From Prauserella endophytica (GTDB lineage: Bacteria > Actinomycetota > Actinomycetes > Mycobacteriales > Pseudonocardiaceae), in contig NZ_SWMS01000009.1 in assembly GCF_005146945.1 (NCBI RefSeq), positions 124,001 through 188,000 on the forward strand: a stretch of DNA of 64,000 nucleotides. Reading direction: 5' to 3'. The position numbers were made by a program, and so were the translations under genes. Below the pieces are notes generated by a model. That model was given only the letters and a program-made list of their open reading frames with translations, was not told the DNA's origin and did no database searches. Of this stretch, positions 1 to 8,729 are shown piece after piece (position 1 is the stretch's first letter; every line of letters starts with the position of its first letter).

Positions 1-125
1 TCGAGGAACTCCTCGACGTCCTCACCGCGGACGGACACGTGCCGGAGCCTGTTCTCGACGCGCTCCATGCCGAGCGCGAACAGCATGACCACGAGGGGCA
101 CCGCGATGACGAACCATACGGTCAT
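1..125 (-). CDS. Small membrane protein, C-terminus cut by window edge
   Basis: An ATG at 125 opens a minus-strand frame that reads 41 codons and then leaves the window. The visible part begins with one hydrophobic helix (VWFVIAVPLVVMLFALG) followed by a charged stretch (ERVENRLRHVSV), so it looks like a single-pass membrane protein with a cytoplasmic tail. It is divergent from nth, 92 bp away. From memory, a small membrane protein (Rv3675) occupies this place beside nth in M. tuberculosis. No function can be assigned, and the C-terminal part is not visible. Confidence 0.65.
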   Translation of the reverse strand, partial: MTVWFVIAVPLVVMLFALGMERVENRLRHVSVRGEDVEEFL

Positions 126-217
126 GAGTCTCCTCATCCTCGCTCGTGGCTGGCCACGGGGCCGACCTTAGCCAAGCACGTATCCGTCTGCTCGGACGGC
201 GCACGTAGGCTAGCGGT

Positions 218-988
218 GTGTCGTCAGCCGTCGGTCGCGCCCCCCGGAAGCGGCGCTCGTTCGCTGAAGAGAGCCGATTGTCGTTGGTAAGACGCGCCCG
301 GCGTATGAAACGTTGCCTCGACGAGGCATATCCAAACGCCCACTGCGAGCTGGATTTCACGACGCCGCTGGAACTTCTCGTCGCGGTGATCCTTTCCGCA
401 CAGTGCACCGACCAGCGCGTCAACCTGACCACGCCCGCGCTGTTCGCCCGCTACCGCACCGCCGCCGACTACGCGGGAGCCGACCGCACGGAGCTGGAGG
501 AGCTGATCCGGCCGACCGGGTTCTACCGCAACAAGGCGACGTCGTTGCTGGGGCTCGGCGCCGCGCTCGTCGAGCGGCACGGCGGTGACGTGCCTGGCAA
601 GCTCGACCAGCTCGTGAAGCTGCCCGGCGTCGGGCGCAAGACCGCGAACGTCGTGCTGGGCGAGGCGTTCGGCGTTCCCGGGATCACTGTGGACACCCAC
701 TTCGGCAGGCTCGTGCGCCGCTGGGGCTGGACCGGCGACGAGGATCCCGTCCGCGTCGAGCACGAGATCGGCGAGCTGATCCCGCGCAAGGAGTGGACGA
801 TGCTCTCCCACCGCGTGATCTTCCACGGCAGGCGGGTGTGCCACGCTCGCAAGCCCGCCTGCGGCGCCTGCCCGCTCGCGAACGACTGCCCTTCCTACGG
901 AGCGGGTCCGACCGAGTTCGACGTCGCGGCGAAGCTCGTGAAGGGTCCCGAGCGCGACCATCTGCTTTCACTGGTGACGAAGTCTTGA
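218..988 (+). CDS. nth: Endonuclease III (DNA glycosylase/AP lyase)
   Basis: Base-excision repair enzyme that removes oxidised pyrimidines and nicks AP sites. The 256-residue product has the helix-hairpin-helix [12 protein letters not shown] with catalytic Lys near residue 141, the catalytic Asp in TVDTHFGR near 159, and the C-terminal 4Fe-4S ligands spaced C-X6-C-X2-C-X5-C (Cys 208, 215, 218, 224). The GTG at 218 has a TAGGCT box at 206-211 ending 6 bases upstream, so the mRNA may be leaderless. The N-terminal 30 residues are basic and poorly conserved in appearance, and a later start cannot be excluded. The stop overlaps the start of the next gene (TTGA), indicating translational coupling with the thioredoxin-like gene. 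Confidence 0.95.
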   Translation: MSSAVGRAPRKRRSFAEESRLSLVRRARRMKRCLDEAYPNAHCELDFTTPLELLVAVILSAQCTDQRVNLTTPALFARYRTAADYAGADRTELEELIRPTGFYRNKATSLLGLGAALVERHGGDVPGKLDQLVKLPGVGRKTANVVLGEAFGVPGITVDTHFGRLVRRWGWTGDEDPVRVEHEIGELIPRKEWTMLSHRVIFHGRRVCHARKPACGACPLANDCPSYGAGPTEFDVAAKLVKGPERDHLLSLVTKS

Positions 989-1581
989 CCACTGCGACCA
1001 AATGGGCGCTGGCCGTGGGCGTGCTCGCCCTCGCCGTGCTGGTGGCCGTGCTGCCGAACATCGGTGACGAGCCGGCGCCGCCGCGGGCGGGTGAGGACCT
1101 CGGACCCGCCCGCTCGGCCGCCGCGCTGGAGCCGTGCCCGAAGGGCAGCGGCACCGTCCAGCGGCTCGCCGGCGTGGAGGCCTCGTGCCTCGGCGACGGC
1201 TCGCAGGTCGACCTCGGCAGTGCGCTGGCCGGCGAGACGACGCTGGTGAACGTGTGGGCCACCTGGTGCCAGCCGTGCCGCGAGGAGTTGCCGCTGCTCC
1301 AGTCCTACGCCGCGGAGCCGGGCGCCGCGCGCGTGCTCGCCGTGCAGGTGCAGAGCGACGCGAAGGACGGCCTGGAACTGCTGGCCGAGCTCGGCGTGCA
1401 CCTGCCGTCCGTGCACGACGGCGAAGGCCCGACCGGGCCGGTGCGGGAGGCGCTGAGGGTGCCGAGGGCGCTGCCCGCGTCGTACCTGGTCACCGAGGAC
1501 GGGCAGGTCCGCTTCGTCGACGATCCGCGCCTGTTCACCTCCGTGGCGCAGATCCGCGAGACCGTGGAGGCGGCCAGGTGA
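985..1581 (+). CDS. Membrane-anchored TlpA/ResA-like thioredoxin
   Basis: A 198-residue protein with an N-terminal membrane anchor (about residues 7-24) and an extracytoplasmic thioredoxin fold containing the redox motif WCQPC near residues 94-98. It probably acts as a thiol-disulfide reductase or oxidase outside the membrane; the substrate is unknown. Two extra cysteines lie at about 51 and 68, before the thioredoxin core. The TTG start at 985 overlaps the nth stop codon, and its own stop overlaps the GTG of the Nudix gene (GTGA). The order nth / TlpA-like / Nudix / marP is, from memory, the same as Rv3674c-Rv3671c, which supports these starts. Confidence 0.88.
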   Translation: MTTATKWALAVGVLALAVLVAVLPNIGDEPAPPRAGEDLGPARSAAALEPCPKGSGTVQRLAGVEASCLGDGSQVDLGSALAGETTLVNVWATWCQPCREELPLLQSYAAEPGAARVLAVQVQSDAKDGLELLAELGVHLPSVHDGEGPTGPVREALRVPRALPASYLVTEDGQVRFVDDPRLFTSVAQIRETVEAAR

Positions 1582-2288
1582 CCGGTCCGCTCGTCGACCC
1601 TGGCGACGTCCCGGAGTGGCTGCGCGGCCTCGTCGAGGTCAGCGGCGAGCTGGACGCGAAGACGTTCACGCGCTTCGCCGCGCCGTCCGGCACCAGGACG
1701 AGGTCCGCGGCCGTGCTGATCCTCTTCGGCGACGGGGGCGAACGGGGCCCCGACGTGCTGCTGCTGCGCAGGGCCGACACGCTCGGCTCGCACGCGGGCC
1801 AAGTGGCGTTCCCCGGCGGAGGCGCCGAGGACGGAGACGACGGGCCGGTCGGCACGGCCCTGCGCGAGGCCGAGGAGGAGACCGGGGTCGTCCCGTCGGG
1901 CGTGCGCCCGCTCGCCGTACTGCCGGAGCTGTACGTCCCCGTGTCCGGTTTCGCCGTCACGCCCGTGCTCGCCCACTGGCGCGAGCCGTGCCCGGTGCAC
2001 GCCGTCGACCCGGCCGAGACGGCCGCCGTCGCGCGGGTGCCGGTGGCGGAGCTCACCGACCCCGCCAACCGCTTTCTGGTACGCAGGTCCGGTGCCGACT
2101 GGAAGGGCCCGGCCTTCGAGGTCGGCGAGATGTTCGTGTGGGGCTTCACCGCGGGCCTGCTCTCCGTGCTGCTCACCCTCGGCGGCTGGGAGCGGGAGTG
2201 GGACCACACGGACGTACGAGACCTTGACGTAGCGTTGGCGCGACACGAGGCCCGCGTCAGGCGCGCGGAGGCCGGCTCGCGCGAGTAG
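1578..2288 (+). CDS. Nudix hydrolase, CoA-pyrophosphatase (NudL-like) type
   Basis: A 236-residue Nudix protein. The family marker HAGQVAFPGG precedes the Nudix box, whose catalytic helix is REAEEETGV. The HxGQVAFPGG segment is typical of coenzyme A diphosphatases (NudL, UPF0035), which cut CoA to phosphopantetheine and 3',5'-ADP. In the Nudix box the first Glu of the GX5EX7REUXEEXGU consensus appears to be Asp; the metal-binding REXXEE is intact. The GTG start overlaps the upstream stop, so the gene is coupled to the thioredoxin gene. The substrate is inferred from the family only. Confidence 0.88.
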   Translation: MTGPLVDPGDVPEWLRGLVEVSGELDAKTFTRFAAPSGTRTRSAAVLILFGDGGERGPDVLLLRRADTLGSHAGQVAFPGGGAEDGDDGPVGTALREAEEETGVVPSGVRPLAVLPELYVPVSGFAVTPVLAHWREPCPVHAVDPAETAAVARVPVAELTDPANRFLVRRSGADWKGPAFEVGEMFVWGFTAGLLSVLLTLGGWEREWDHTDVRDLDVALARHEARVRRAEAGSRE

Positions 2289-2297
2289 GGAGAGACG

Positions 2298-3482
2298 TTG
2301 AACTGGGTCGACGTGCTGGTGATTCTGCTGGCATTGCTGGCGGCGGTCTCCGGCGCTCGCCAGGGGGTCGTGATCGCGCTGCCCGCCTTCCTCGGGGTGA
2401 TCGCGGGCGCGGTGGTCGGGATCCAGCTGGCGCCGATGGTCGTCGACTTCTTCGACCATCCCGCCGCGCGCGTCGCGTTCGCGGTGGGCACCGTGGTCTT
2501 TCTCGTCGCGCTGGGCGAGACGCTCGGCGTGTGGCTCGGCAACAAGCTCAAGAGCAGGATCCGCTCGCCGAAGCTGTCCGGCGTGGACAGTTCGCTCGGC
2601 GCGGTCGTCCAGGGCGTCGTCGTGTTCGTGGTGGCGTGGCTCATCGCGTTGCCGCTCACCAGCGTCGCCGCGTTGCCGGGGCTGGCCAGGGCGATCAACA
2701 ACTCGGTTGTGCTCGGCGGAGTCAACTCGATGATGCCCGACGCCGCGCAGGGGCTGCCCGGTGAGCTGCGCCAGCTCCTCGACGCCTCCGGCTTCCCGTC
2801 CATTGTGGATCCGTTCCAGAAGGCGCCGGTGCGTGAGACCGGCCCGCCCGACGCGGCGTTGCAGAACAGCGCCGTCGTGCAGGACCTGCGGCCGAGCGTG
2901 CTGAAGATCCGCGGCATCGCGCCGTCGTGCTCGCGTTCACTGGAGGGCAGCGGCTTCGTGGTCTCGCCGGAGCGGGTGATGACCAACGCGCACGTGGTGG
3001 CCGGCACCGAGGAGGTGGCGGTCGAGACCGACGCCGGACGCCTCGACGCCAGGGTCGTGTACTACGACCCGGAGACCGACCTCGCGATCCTCGCTGTGCC
3101 CGGGCTCACCGCCGCGCCGCTGGCGCTCGACCCGCAGCCTGCGCAGGAGGGCGACGACGCGATCGCGCTGGGCTACCCGCTCGACGGCCCCTACACCGCG
3201 TCCGCCCTGCGCGTGCGCCAGCGCATCAACCTGCGCGGCCCCGACATCTACGACGCCAACACCGTGGAGCGTGACGTCTTCACGGTGCGCGGTCAGGTCC
3301 GTAGCGGGAACTCCGGCGGGCCGATGGTGGATCCCGACGGCGACGTGATCGGCGTGGTCTTCGGCGCGTCGGTGGAGGACCCCGAGACCGGGTTCGTGCT
3401 CACCGCCGACGAGGTGCGTGCCGAGGTGGAGGCGGCTCCGGGGCTGGGCGCCCAGGTCAGCACCGGCCCCTGCACGTCCTGA
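2298..3482 (+). CDS. marP: MarP-like membrane-anchored serine protease (CvpA plus trypsin domain)
   Basis: A 394-residue protein with four N-terminal membrane helices of the CvpA (colicin V production) type, then a periplasmic chymotrypsin-like domain. The catalytic triad is visible: His in MTNAHVVAG (about 232), Asp in ETDLAIL (about 260) and Ser in RSGNSGGPMV (about 339). Length and spacing resemble M. tuberculosis MarP (Rv3671c), which maintains intrabacterial pH and cleaves the peptidoglycan hydrolase RipA. The TTG start at 2298 is preceded by GGGAGAG with good spacing. It is the last gene of the nth operon and ends 15 bases before a large palindrome. Confidence 0.92.
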   Translation: MNWVDVLVILLALLAAVSGARQGVVIALPAFLGVIAGAVVGIQLAPMVVDFFDHPAARVAFAVGTVVFLVALGETLGVWLGNKLKSRIRSPKLSGVDSSLGAVVQGVVVFVVAWLIALPLTSVAALPGLARAINNSVVLGGVNSMMPDAAQGLPGELRQLLDASGFPSIVDPFQKAPVRETGPPDAALQNSAVVQDLRPSVLKIRGIAPSCSRSLEGSGFVVSPERVMTNAHVVAGTEEVAVETDAGRLDARVVYYDPETDLAILAVPGLTAAPLALDPQPAQEGDDAIALGYPLDGPYTASALRVRQRINLRGPDIYDANTVERDVFTVRGQVRSGNSGGPMVDPDGDVIGVVFGASVEDPETGFVLTADEVRAEVEAAPGLGAQVSTGPCTS

Positions 3483-3497
3483 CCGGATCCTCGCCCT

Positions 3498-3550
3498 GCA
3501 GTGAAGGCCACCCTCACTGCGTTCAACGCAGTGAGGGTGGCCTTCACTGC
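3498..3550. repeat. 53-bp perfect palindrome between convergent genes (copy 1)
   Basis: Two perfect 26-base arms (3498-3523 and 3525-3550) around a single central C. The RNA would form one long hairpin with a tip of about 5 nt. The right arm covers the TGA of the hydrolase gene (3544-3546), and marP ends 15 bp to the left, so it probably serves as a bidirectional transcription terminator. A second copy lies at 45561-45617. Six bases in the stem differ as a block (CTCACT here, TTGCCT there) and the opposite arm changes to match. Encoded as protein it would read as MKATLTAFNA..., which I regard as spurious. Confidence 0.85.
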
Positions 3551-4506
3551 GGTTGCCCGCTCCCGCGCAGGAAGCTCACGAGCGCCTTCGCCGTGTTCTC
3601 CGGCTCCTCCAGTTGCGGGTAGTGCCCCACGCGCGGCATCGTCTCGAAGCGCGAGCGGGGGCCGAGCCACGGCGCGGAGTCATGCGCGGTGCCGGGGAGC
3701 ACGACGGGGTCGGCGGCGCCGTGCAGCTGCAGCACCGGCATCCGCAGCCGTGCGTCGACGGCCTCGGCGAACCGCCTGCCCTCGCCGCGGAACTGCGCGC
3801 GGAAGGCCCACCGGTAGTACTCGAGCGCGCTGTGCGCGACGCCGGGAACGAGCATCGCGTTGCGGAACGCCCTCGCGGTCTCGGCGAAGCCGGGCCCGCG
3901 CCGCCACGTCTCGCCGGACCAGTCGTGGAGCAGCCGTTCGACGGCGGCGGCGTCGTCCTTCACGAGCCAGCGTTCCGGCCGCATCGGCATCTGGAACCGC
4001 AGCAGGTGGGACATCGCGCGGGCCTGGCTGCGCCGCCTGCGCAGGGCGGAGCGCCCGAACGCGGAGCGCAGCGCGAGCGGGTGCGCCCCGCCGAGCACGC
4101 TCACCGAGCTGACGACGCGGGGATGCAGGGTCGCGGCGGTCCAGGCGAGCAGGCCGCCCCAGGCGTGGCCGACGAGGTGCGCACGCCGCTCGCCCAGCGC
4201 GCGGACCAGGCCCGCGACGTCGCCGGCGAGCGTCCAGGCGTCGTAGCCCCGCGGTGGCTTGTCCGAGTCGCCGTAGCCCCGCAGGTCGGCCGCCACCACG
4301 CGGAACCCGGCCTCGGAGAGCGAACGCAGCTGGTGGTGCCACGTCCACCAGAACTCCGCGAACCCGTGCAGCAGCAGCACCAGCTCACCGGATCCGGCCT
4401 CGGCGACGTGCAGGCGGATCCCGTTCGCGGAGACGTCGCGGTGGGTCCAGGGACCCACCAGCCGGACGGTCGACGGGTCGGGCGCGGGCACGGCGACCTG
4501 CGGCAC
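3544..4506 (-). CDS. Alpha/beta hydrolase, epoxide hydrolase (EphE) type, nucleophile replaced
   Basis: A 320-residue alpha/beta hydrolase. The oxyanion segment LLLHGFAEFWWTW, the LRGYGDSDKP motif, an acid in HGAADPVV and the base His in RVGHYPQLE are present as in epoxide hydrolases. At the nucleophile elbow the sequence is VGHAWGG, so the expected Asp or Ser (about residue 115) is Ala. The protein is therefore either inactive, uses another residue, or binds ligand without hydrolysis. The GTG at 4506 lies 5 bp after the upstream gene, which argues against any longer reading frame through that gene. It is the last gene of an nhaA / membrane protein / hydrolase operon; from memory Rv3670-Rv3669 have the same order. 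Confidence 0.85.
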   Translation of the reverse strand: MPQVAVPAPDPSTVRLVGPWTHRDVSANGIRLHVAEAGSGELVLLLHGFAEFWWTWHHQLRSLSEAGFRVVAADLRGYGDSDKPPRGYDAWTLAGDVAGLVRALGERRAHLVGHAWGGLLAWTAATLHPRVVSSVSVLGGAHPLALRSAFGRSALRRRRSQARAMSHLLRFQMPMRPERWLVKDDAAAVERLLHDWSGETWRRGPGFAETARAFRNAMLVPGVAHSALEYYRWAFRAQFRGEGRRFAEAVDARLRMPVLQLHGAADPVVLPGTAHDSAPWLGPRSRFETMPRVGHYPQLEEPENTAKALVSFLRGSGQPQ

Positions 4507-4511
4507 CGCCG

Positions 4512-5027
4512 TCAGCGCTGCGCCGGCAGGCCCGGCTCCGCCGCGGCGGGCTCGGGCTCGCGCCGGGGCTTCAGCGCTGCGGCCGTCTCCTTCAGGCTGT
4601 CGATCGAGCGTTGCGGCGCCCTGACCTTCTTCCACTTGCGGTAGCCGAGCAGGCCGAACAGCGCGGCGGTGACCAGCATCAGCAGGAACACGATGCCGAA
4701 CGCCGCCCAGCGCTGCAGCCACTCCGACAGCAGCTCGCCGAGGAAGAAAAAGAAGAAGAACGAGCTGTACAGCGCGACGACGCCGGCGATCACGAAGAAG
4801 ACGCTGCCCTTGGCCGCCTTCTTGGCCTCCCCGACGGTCTCCGCCTTGACCAGCTCGACCTCGGCCCTGAACAGGGTCGAGAGGTGCGCCGTCGCGTCCT
4901 TGACGAGCGCACCGATCGACTGGCCGTCGGCCGCGGATTCGTTCTCTTCGGACAGCGGGATGTAGGGCACTGAGCCCACACGATCGCCGCCGACCGGTTC
5001 GTGTTTGGGGCTGCTCACGGGCCTCAT
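4512..5027 (-). CDS. Phage_holin_3_6 (DUF1469)-type small membrane protein
   Basis: A 171-residue protein with a soluble N-terminus, an amphipathic region rich in Lys and Glu (LVKDATAHLSTLFRAEVELV) and two membrane helices (about 75-97 and 107-133), the first containing a run of six Phe. This architecture matches the actinobacterial holin-superfamily III/DUF1469 proteins, whose role is unknown; the name does not imply phage origin. The C-terminal tail is basic and Ala/Pro-rich. It starts 12 bp after the nhaA stop and ends 5 bp before the hydrolase, so all three are probably co-transcribed. The position corresponds, from memory, to Rv3669. Confidence 0.8.
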   Translation of the reverse strand: MRPVSSPKHEPVGGDRVGSVPYIPLSEENESAADGQSIGALVKDATAHLSTLFRAEVELVKAETVGEAKKAAKGSVFFVIAGVVALYSSFFFFFFLGELLSEWLQRWAAFGIVFLLMLVTAALFGLLGYRKWKKVRAPQRSIDSLKETAAALKPRREPEPAAAEPGLPAQR

Positions 5028-5039
5028 CGTGCCATGTGA

Positions 5040-6254
5040 TCAATCCGAGGGCTCGGTGGGCGCGCCACTCGCGTGCACCTTGCTCCGCCTGATGAGCAGC
5101 AGGGCGGCGGTGAGGGACGCGACGGCCGACGCGATGAGCACGGCCGCCTTGGCCAGCTCGGCCGCCTCGCCCTCCAGGGAGAGCTCCGCGATCAGCAGGC
5201 TCACGGTGAAGCCGACCGCGCCGAGCATCGAGAGTGCCCCGATATCGAGCCAGGTCAGCGAGCCGGGCAGCCGCGCGATGCCGAGCCGGACGGCCAGTGC
5301 GGAGAAACCGAGGATGCCGACGAGCTTGCCGCCGAGCAGGCCCGCCATCACCGCGAGCGGGATGGGGCTCGTGAACACCGCGCTCAGCGCGTCGGCGCTG
5401 ACCGCGATGCCCGCGGCGAACAGCGCGAACATCGGCACGGCGAAGCCGGCCGACCACGGCTGCAGCCGGTGTTCGAGCCGCAGGGCGGGAGCCTCGTGCT
5501 CGCCCCGGTCGGCCCGCACCCGCGTGAGCAGTCCGAGCGCGACACCCGCGATCGTCGCGTGGACGCCGGCCGCGTGCACCGAGGCCCAGACGACGAGGGC
5601 CAGCGGCACGTAGATCCACCACGCCCGGACGCGGCGGTGCTGCAGGTAGGCGTAGCAGGCCAGCCCCGAGACGGCGATCGCCGCGGCGACGAGGCTGAAG
5701 CTCTCGGTGAAGAGCGCGGCGATCACGATGATCGCGCCGAGGTCGTCGACCACGGCGAGCGAGAGCAGGAAGACGCGGGCGGCCGTGGGCAGGTTCGAGC
5801 CGGTCAGCGCGAGCACCCCGAGTGCGAACGCGATGTCGGTCGCCACCGGGATCGCCCACGCCTGCTCGATGCCCGGCTCGCCCCACGCGATGCCGACGGC
5901 GATCAGCGCGGGCGCGATCATGCCGCCCGCCGCGGCGATGATCGGCAGAGCCGCGGACTTGAGGTTGGACAACTCGCCGACCACGAGTTCTCGTTTGAGC
6001 TCCAGCCCGGCGACGAAGAAGAACACCGCCAGCAGGCCGTCCTTCGCCCAGTCCCCGATGGAGAGGTTCAGGTGCAGCGACTCGGGTCCGATGCGGAAGT
6101 CGCGGACGGTCCGGTAGACGTCGTCGAGCGGCGAGTTCGCCCAGAGCAGCGCGATGGCCGTGGCGGCGAGCAGTAGCATGCCGCCGGTCGTCTCGACCCG
6201 CAGGAAACGGGCGAACTCGGATACGGCCTGCGCAGGGCGGCGAGAAGTGTTCAC
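5040..6254 (-). CDS. nhaA: Na+/H+ antiporter NhaA
   Basis: A 404-residue polytopic membrane protein with the NhaA hallmarks: PVATDIAFALGVLAL, the ion-binding Asp pair in SLAVVDDLGAIIV, the conserved Lys region GLLGGKLVGIL and the C-terminal GAVGFTVSLLIAELS. It exchanges internal Na+ (or Li+) for external protons. I chose the GTG at 6254 because GGAG lies 8-11 bases upstream; an in-frame ATG at 6317 would add 21 residues of Arg-rich sequence unlike the family. It heads an operon with the holin-like and hydrolase genes and is divergent from the peptide transporter. Confidence 0.93.
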   Translation of the reverse strand: MNTSRRPAQAVSEFARFLRVETTGGMLLLAATAIALLWANSPLDDVYRTVRDFRIGPESLHLNLSIGDWAKDGLLAVFFFVAGLELKRELVVGELSNLKSAALPIIAAAGGMIAPALIAVGIAWGEPGIEQAWAIPVATDIAFALGVLALTGSNLPTAARVFLLSLAVVDDLGAIIVIAALFTESFSLVAAAIAVSGLACYAYLQHRRVRAWWIYVPLALVVWASVHAAGVHATIAGVALGLLTRVRADRGEHEAPALRLEHRLQPWSAGFAVPMFALFAAGIAVSADALSAVFTSPIPLAVMAGLLGGKLVGILGFSALAVRLGIARLPGSLTWLDIGALSMLGAVGFTVSLLIAELSLEGEAAELAKAAVLIASAVASLTAALLLIRRSKVHASGAPTEPSD

Positions 6255-6426
6255 GGGCGGCTCCAGGGATCGGCGATGAGACCGCCGACCAGACTTCCCG
6301 GCACACCTGCCTACCACCCTAACTGGTCGCCCGGCGTGGCCTGACCCCCGTCGGTCCGGAATTTACTCAGCAGTAACCTATCGTGTTGGTGGTTTTCCAT
6401 ATCCGGCAGGACAAGGGCGGACGCAC

Positions 6427-7896
6427 GTGAACTCCGTGGAAACGGCCTCCACCGAGGCCAACAGGGACACCAGGTTCTTCGGGCACCCACGAGGGCTCGC
6501 GAACCTCTTCGGCGTCGAGATGTGGGAGCGGTTCTCCTACTACGGGATGCTCGGCATCCTCCCGCTGTACCTCTACTACGCGGTGGCCGACGGCGGCCTC
6601 GCGATGTCGAAGGCGACGGCGCTCAGCATCGTCGGCGGCTACGGCGGGCTCGTCTACCTCTCGACGATCGCGGGCGCGTGGGTGGCCGACCGGCTGCTCG
6701 GGCCCGACCGGACCCTCTTCTACAGCGCGATCCTGATCATGATCGGGCACGTCAGCCTCGCGGTGCTCCCCGGCTACGCCGGGATCGGCGTCGGCCTCGC
6801 GTGCGTCGCGCTCGGCAGCGGCGGGCTCAAGGGCAACGCCACCGCCGTGGTCGGAACCCTCTACAGCGAGCAGGACCAGCGCCGCGACGCCGGCTTCACG
6901 CTCTTCTACATGGGGATCAACCTGGGCGCGTTCGTCGGCCAGATCCTCACCGGCCTCGCGCAGAAGGAGGTCGGCTTCCACCTCGGCTTCGGGCTCGCCG
7001 CGATCGGCATGGCCCTCGGGCTCATCCAGTACACGCTGGGCAGGAAGAACCTCGGTGAGAAGGCCCGCGAGGTGCCCAACCCGCTGCCGCCCTCGCGGCT
7101 GCCGCTCGTGGGTGTCGGCCTGCTGGCACTGGCCGTCGTGATCGCGGTGCTCGTGTTCGGCGGCGTCATCACCGCGGCGAACCTCTCCGACGTCACCGTC
7201 TGGGTCGTCGGTGTCGCCTCGGTCGCCTACTTCGCCGTCATCCTCACCAGCCGCAAGATCACGGCCGTCGAGCGCAGCCGGGTGCTGTCGTTCATCCCGA
7301 TGTACATCGCCAGCGCGGCGTTCTTCGCGCTGTACCAGCAGCAGTTCACGGTCGTCACCGTGTACTCCGACGAGCGGCTCGACCGGAACCTCTTCGGCTG
7401 GGAGATGCCCGTGTCGTGGGTGAACTCGGTGATCCCGGTGTTCATCATCGTGCTGGCGCCGGTGTTCGCGACGATGTGGACCAAGCTCGGCGAGCGGCAA
7501 CCGTCCACGCCGATCAAGTTCGCGCTCGGCACCGCGCTCATGGGCGTCGCGTTCCTGCTGTTCCTGCCGATGGCGGGCGGTACCGGCAACACGAGCCCGG
7601 TGCTCGCGCTCGTCGGCATCCTGCTCGTCTTCACGCTGGCCGAGCTGCTGCTGTCGCCAGTGGGGCTCTCGCTGTCGACGAAGCTCGCGCCGAAGGCGTT
7701 CCGCACGCAGATGGTGGCGCTCAACTTCCTGTCCGTGTCGCTCGGCACGGCACTGTCGGGCTCGCTTGCGGAGTACTACAGCCCCGACTCCGAGGGGTCG
7801 TACTTCGGCATCGTCGGCGCGGTGGCCGTGGTGATCGGTGTGCTGATCGCCCTGCTTTCGCCGTACATCCGCAGGCTGATGCGGGGCGTGCGCTGA
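6427..7896 (+). CDS. POT-family proton-dependent oligopeptide transporter
   Basis: A 489-residue MFS protein of the POT/PTR2 class. The N-terminal signature EMWERFSYYGML contains the ExxERFxYY proton-coupling motif, and FYMGINLGAFVG matches the PTR2 signature. About 14 membrane segments are expected, as in bacterial Dtp transporters. It imports di- and tripeptides with protons. The GTG start at 6427 follows an AAGGGCGG stretch. It is monocistronic, divergent from nhaA and convergent with the metal transporter 25 bp downstream. Confidence 0.92.
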   Translation: MNSVETASTEANRDTRFFGHPRGLANLFGVEMWERFSYYGMLGILPLYLYYAVADGGLAMSKATALSIVGGYGGLVYLSTIAGAWVADRLLGPDRTLFYSAILIMIGHVSLAVLPGYAGIGVGLACVALGSGGLKGNATAVVGTLYSEQDQRRDAGFTLFYMGINLGAFVGQILTGLAQKEVGFHLGFGLAAIGMALGLIQYTLGRKNLGEKAREVPNPLPPSRLPLVGVGLLALAVVIAVLVFGGVITAANLSDVTVWVVGVASVAYFAVILTSRKITAVERSRVLSFIPMYIASAAFFALYQQQFTVVTVYSDERLDRNLFGWEMPVSWVNSVIPVFIIVLAPVFATMWTKLGERQPSTPIKFALGTALMGVAFLLFLPMAGGTGNTSPVLALVGILLVFTLAELLLSPVGLSLSTKLAPKAFRTQMVALNFLSVSLGTALSGSLAEYYSPDSEGSYFGIVGAVAVVIGVLIALLSPYIRRLMRGVR

Positions 7897-7920
7897 GGCG
7901 TTCGGCCAACGCTGACCCGG

Positions 7921-8646
7921 CTAACCCGTCGTCACGCCGAACAGCAGGCCCACCAGGTACGTCACCAGCATCGTCAGCACGCCGACGCCGATGTTGCGGG
8001 CGACTGCCCTGAACTTGCGGGCGTTGCCGAGCTTCGCGCTCGCCCATCCGGTGAGCGCGAGGCCGGCGACGACGCCGCCCATGCACGCCCACACCCGCAG
8101 CGACACGGGTGGCAGCGCGATCGCCAGCAGCGGCAGCAACGCCCCGATCGTGAAGGCCGCCATCGACGCGAACGCCGCCTGCCACGGGCTGGTGAGGTGG
8201 TCGGGGTCGATGTGCAGCTCCGCCTCGGCATGCGCCTGCAGCGCGTCCTTCTCGGACAGTTCCCTCGCCACCCTGGCCGCGAGCTCGGGGGAGAGCCCCT
8301 TCTCCTCGTAGATCTCCGCGAGCTCCCGCTCCTCGGCCTCGGGCATGGTGCGCAGCTCGTACTTCTCCAGCCGCAGCATCGCGCGCTCGGTGTCGCGCTG
8401 GGTGCTCACGGAGGCGTACTCGCCGCCCGCCATCGACAGCGCACCGGACACGAGTCCCGCGATGCCGGCGATCATGATCGCGGTGCGGTCGGCGGTGGCG
8501 CCCGCGACGCCGACGACGATGCCCGCGACCGAGACGATGCCGTCGTTCGCGCCGAGCACGCCGGCCCGCAGCCGGTTGAGCTTGCCGCTGAAGTCCTCGT
8601 GGTGGTGCTCGCCGGAGTGCGGCTCGGTTTCCGATTGGTTGCTCAC
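7921..8646 (-). CDS. VIT1/CCC1-family Fe2+/Mn2+ transporter
   Basis: A 241-residue protein with the family opening RAGVLGANDGIVSVAG, the segment GALSMAGGEYASVSTQRD, and a helical acidic cytoplasmic insert (MPEAEERELAEIYEEKG) that in VIT proteins binds metal between TM2 and TM3. C-terminal helices contain PLLAIALPP and LGVLTMLVTYLVG. It is expected to move ferrous iron or manganese across the membrane. I chose the GTG at 8646 because the upstream in-frame ATG at 8712 would lie only 18 bp from the divergent osmC-like gene. The N-terminus has a His cluster (EHHHEDF). Confidence 0.88.
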   Translation of the reverse strand: MSNQSETEPHSGEHHHEDFSGKLNRLRAGVLGANDGIVSVAGIVVGVAGATADRTAIMIAGIAGLVSGALSMAGGEYASVSTQRDTERAMLRLEKYELRTMPEAEERELAEIYEEKGLSPELAARVARELSEKDALQAHAEAELHIDPDHLTSPWQAAFASMAAFTIGALLPLLAIALPPVSLRVWACMGGVVAGLALTGWASAKLGNARKFRAVARNIGVGVLTMLVTYLVGLLFGVTTG

Positions 8647-8729
8647 GGCGACATTCAACGCGTTGTGGGGCGAGCCGCAAGTGCGAAAACCCGTACGGCC
8701 GAGCGCTTCCACTGCGGTATACCGGGCCT

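Noticed and set aside
3501-4112. Forward ORF starting in the palindrome (MKATLTAFNA...)
   Set aside because: The start is simply the palindrome read as protein, and the rest is antisense to the hydrolase gene with Arg-rich shadow composition.
4512-5027. Holin-like gene as a sign of a prophage
   Set aside because: No other phage gene nearby, and the gene holds the same place beside the hydrolase in other actinobacteria by memory; it is a chromosomal DUF1469-type protein.
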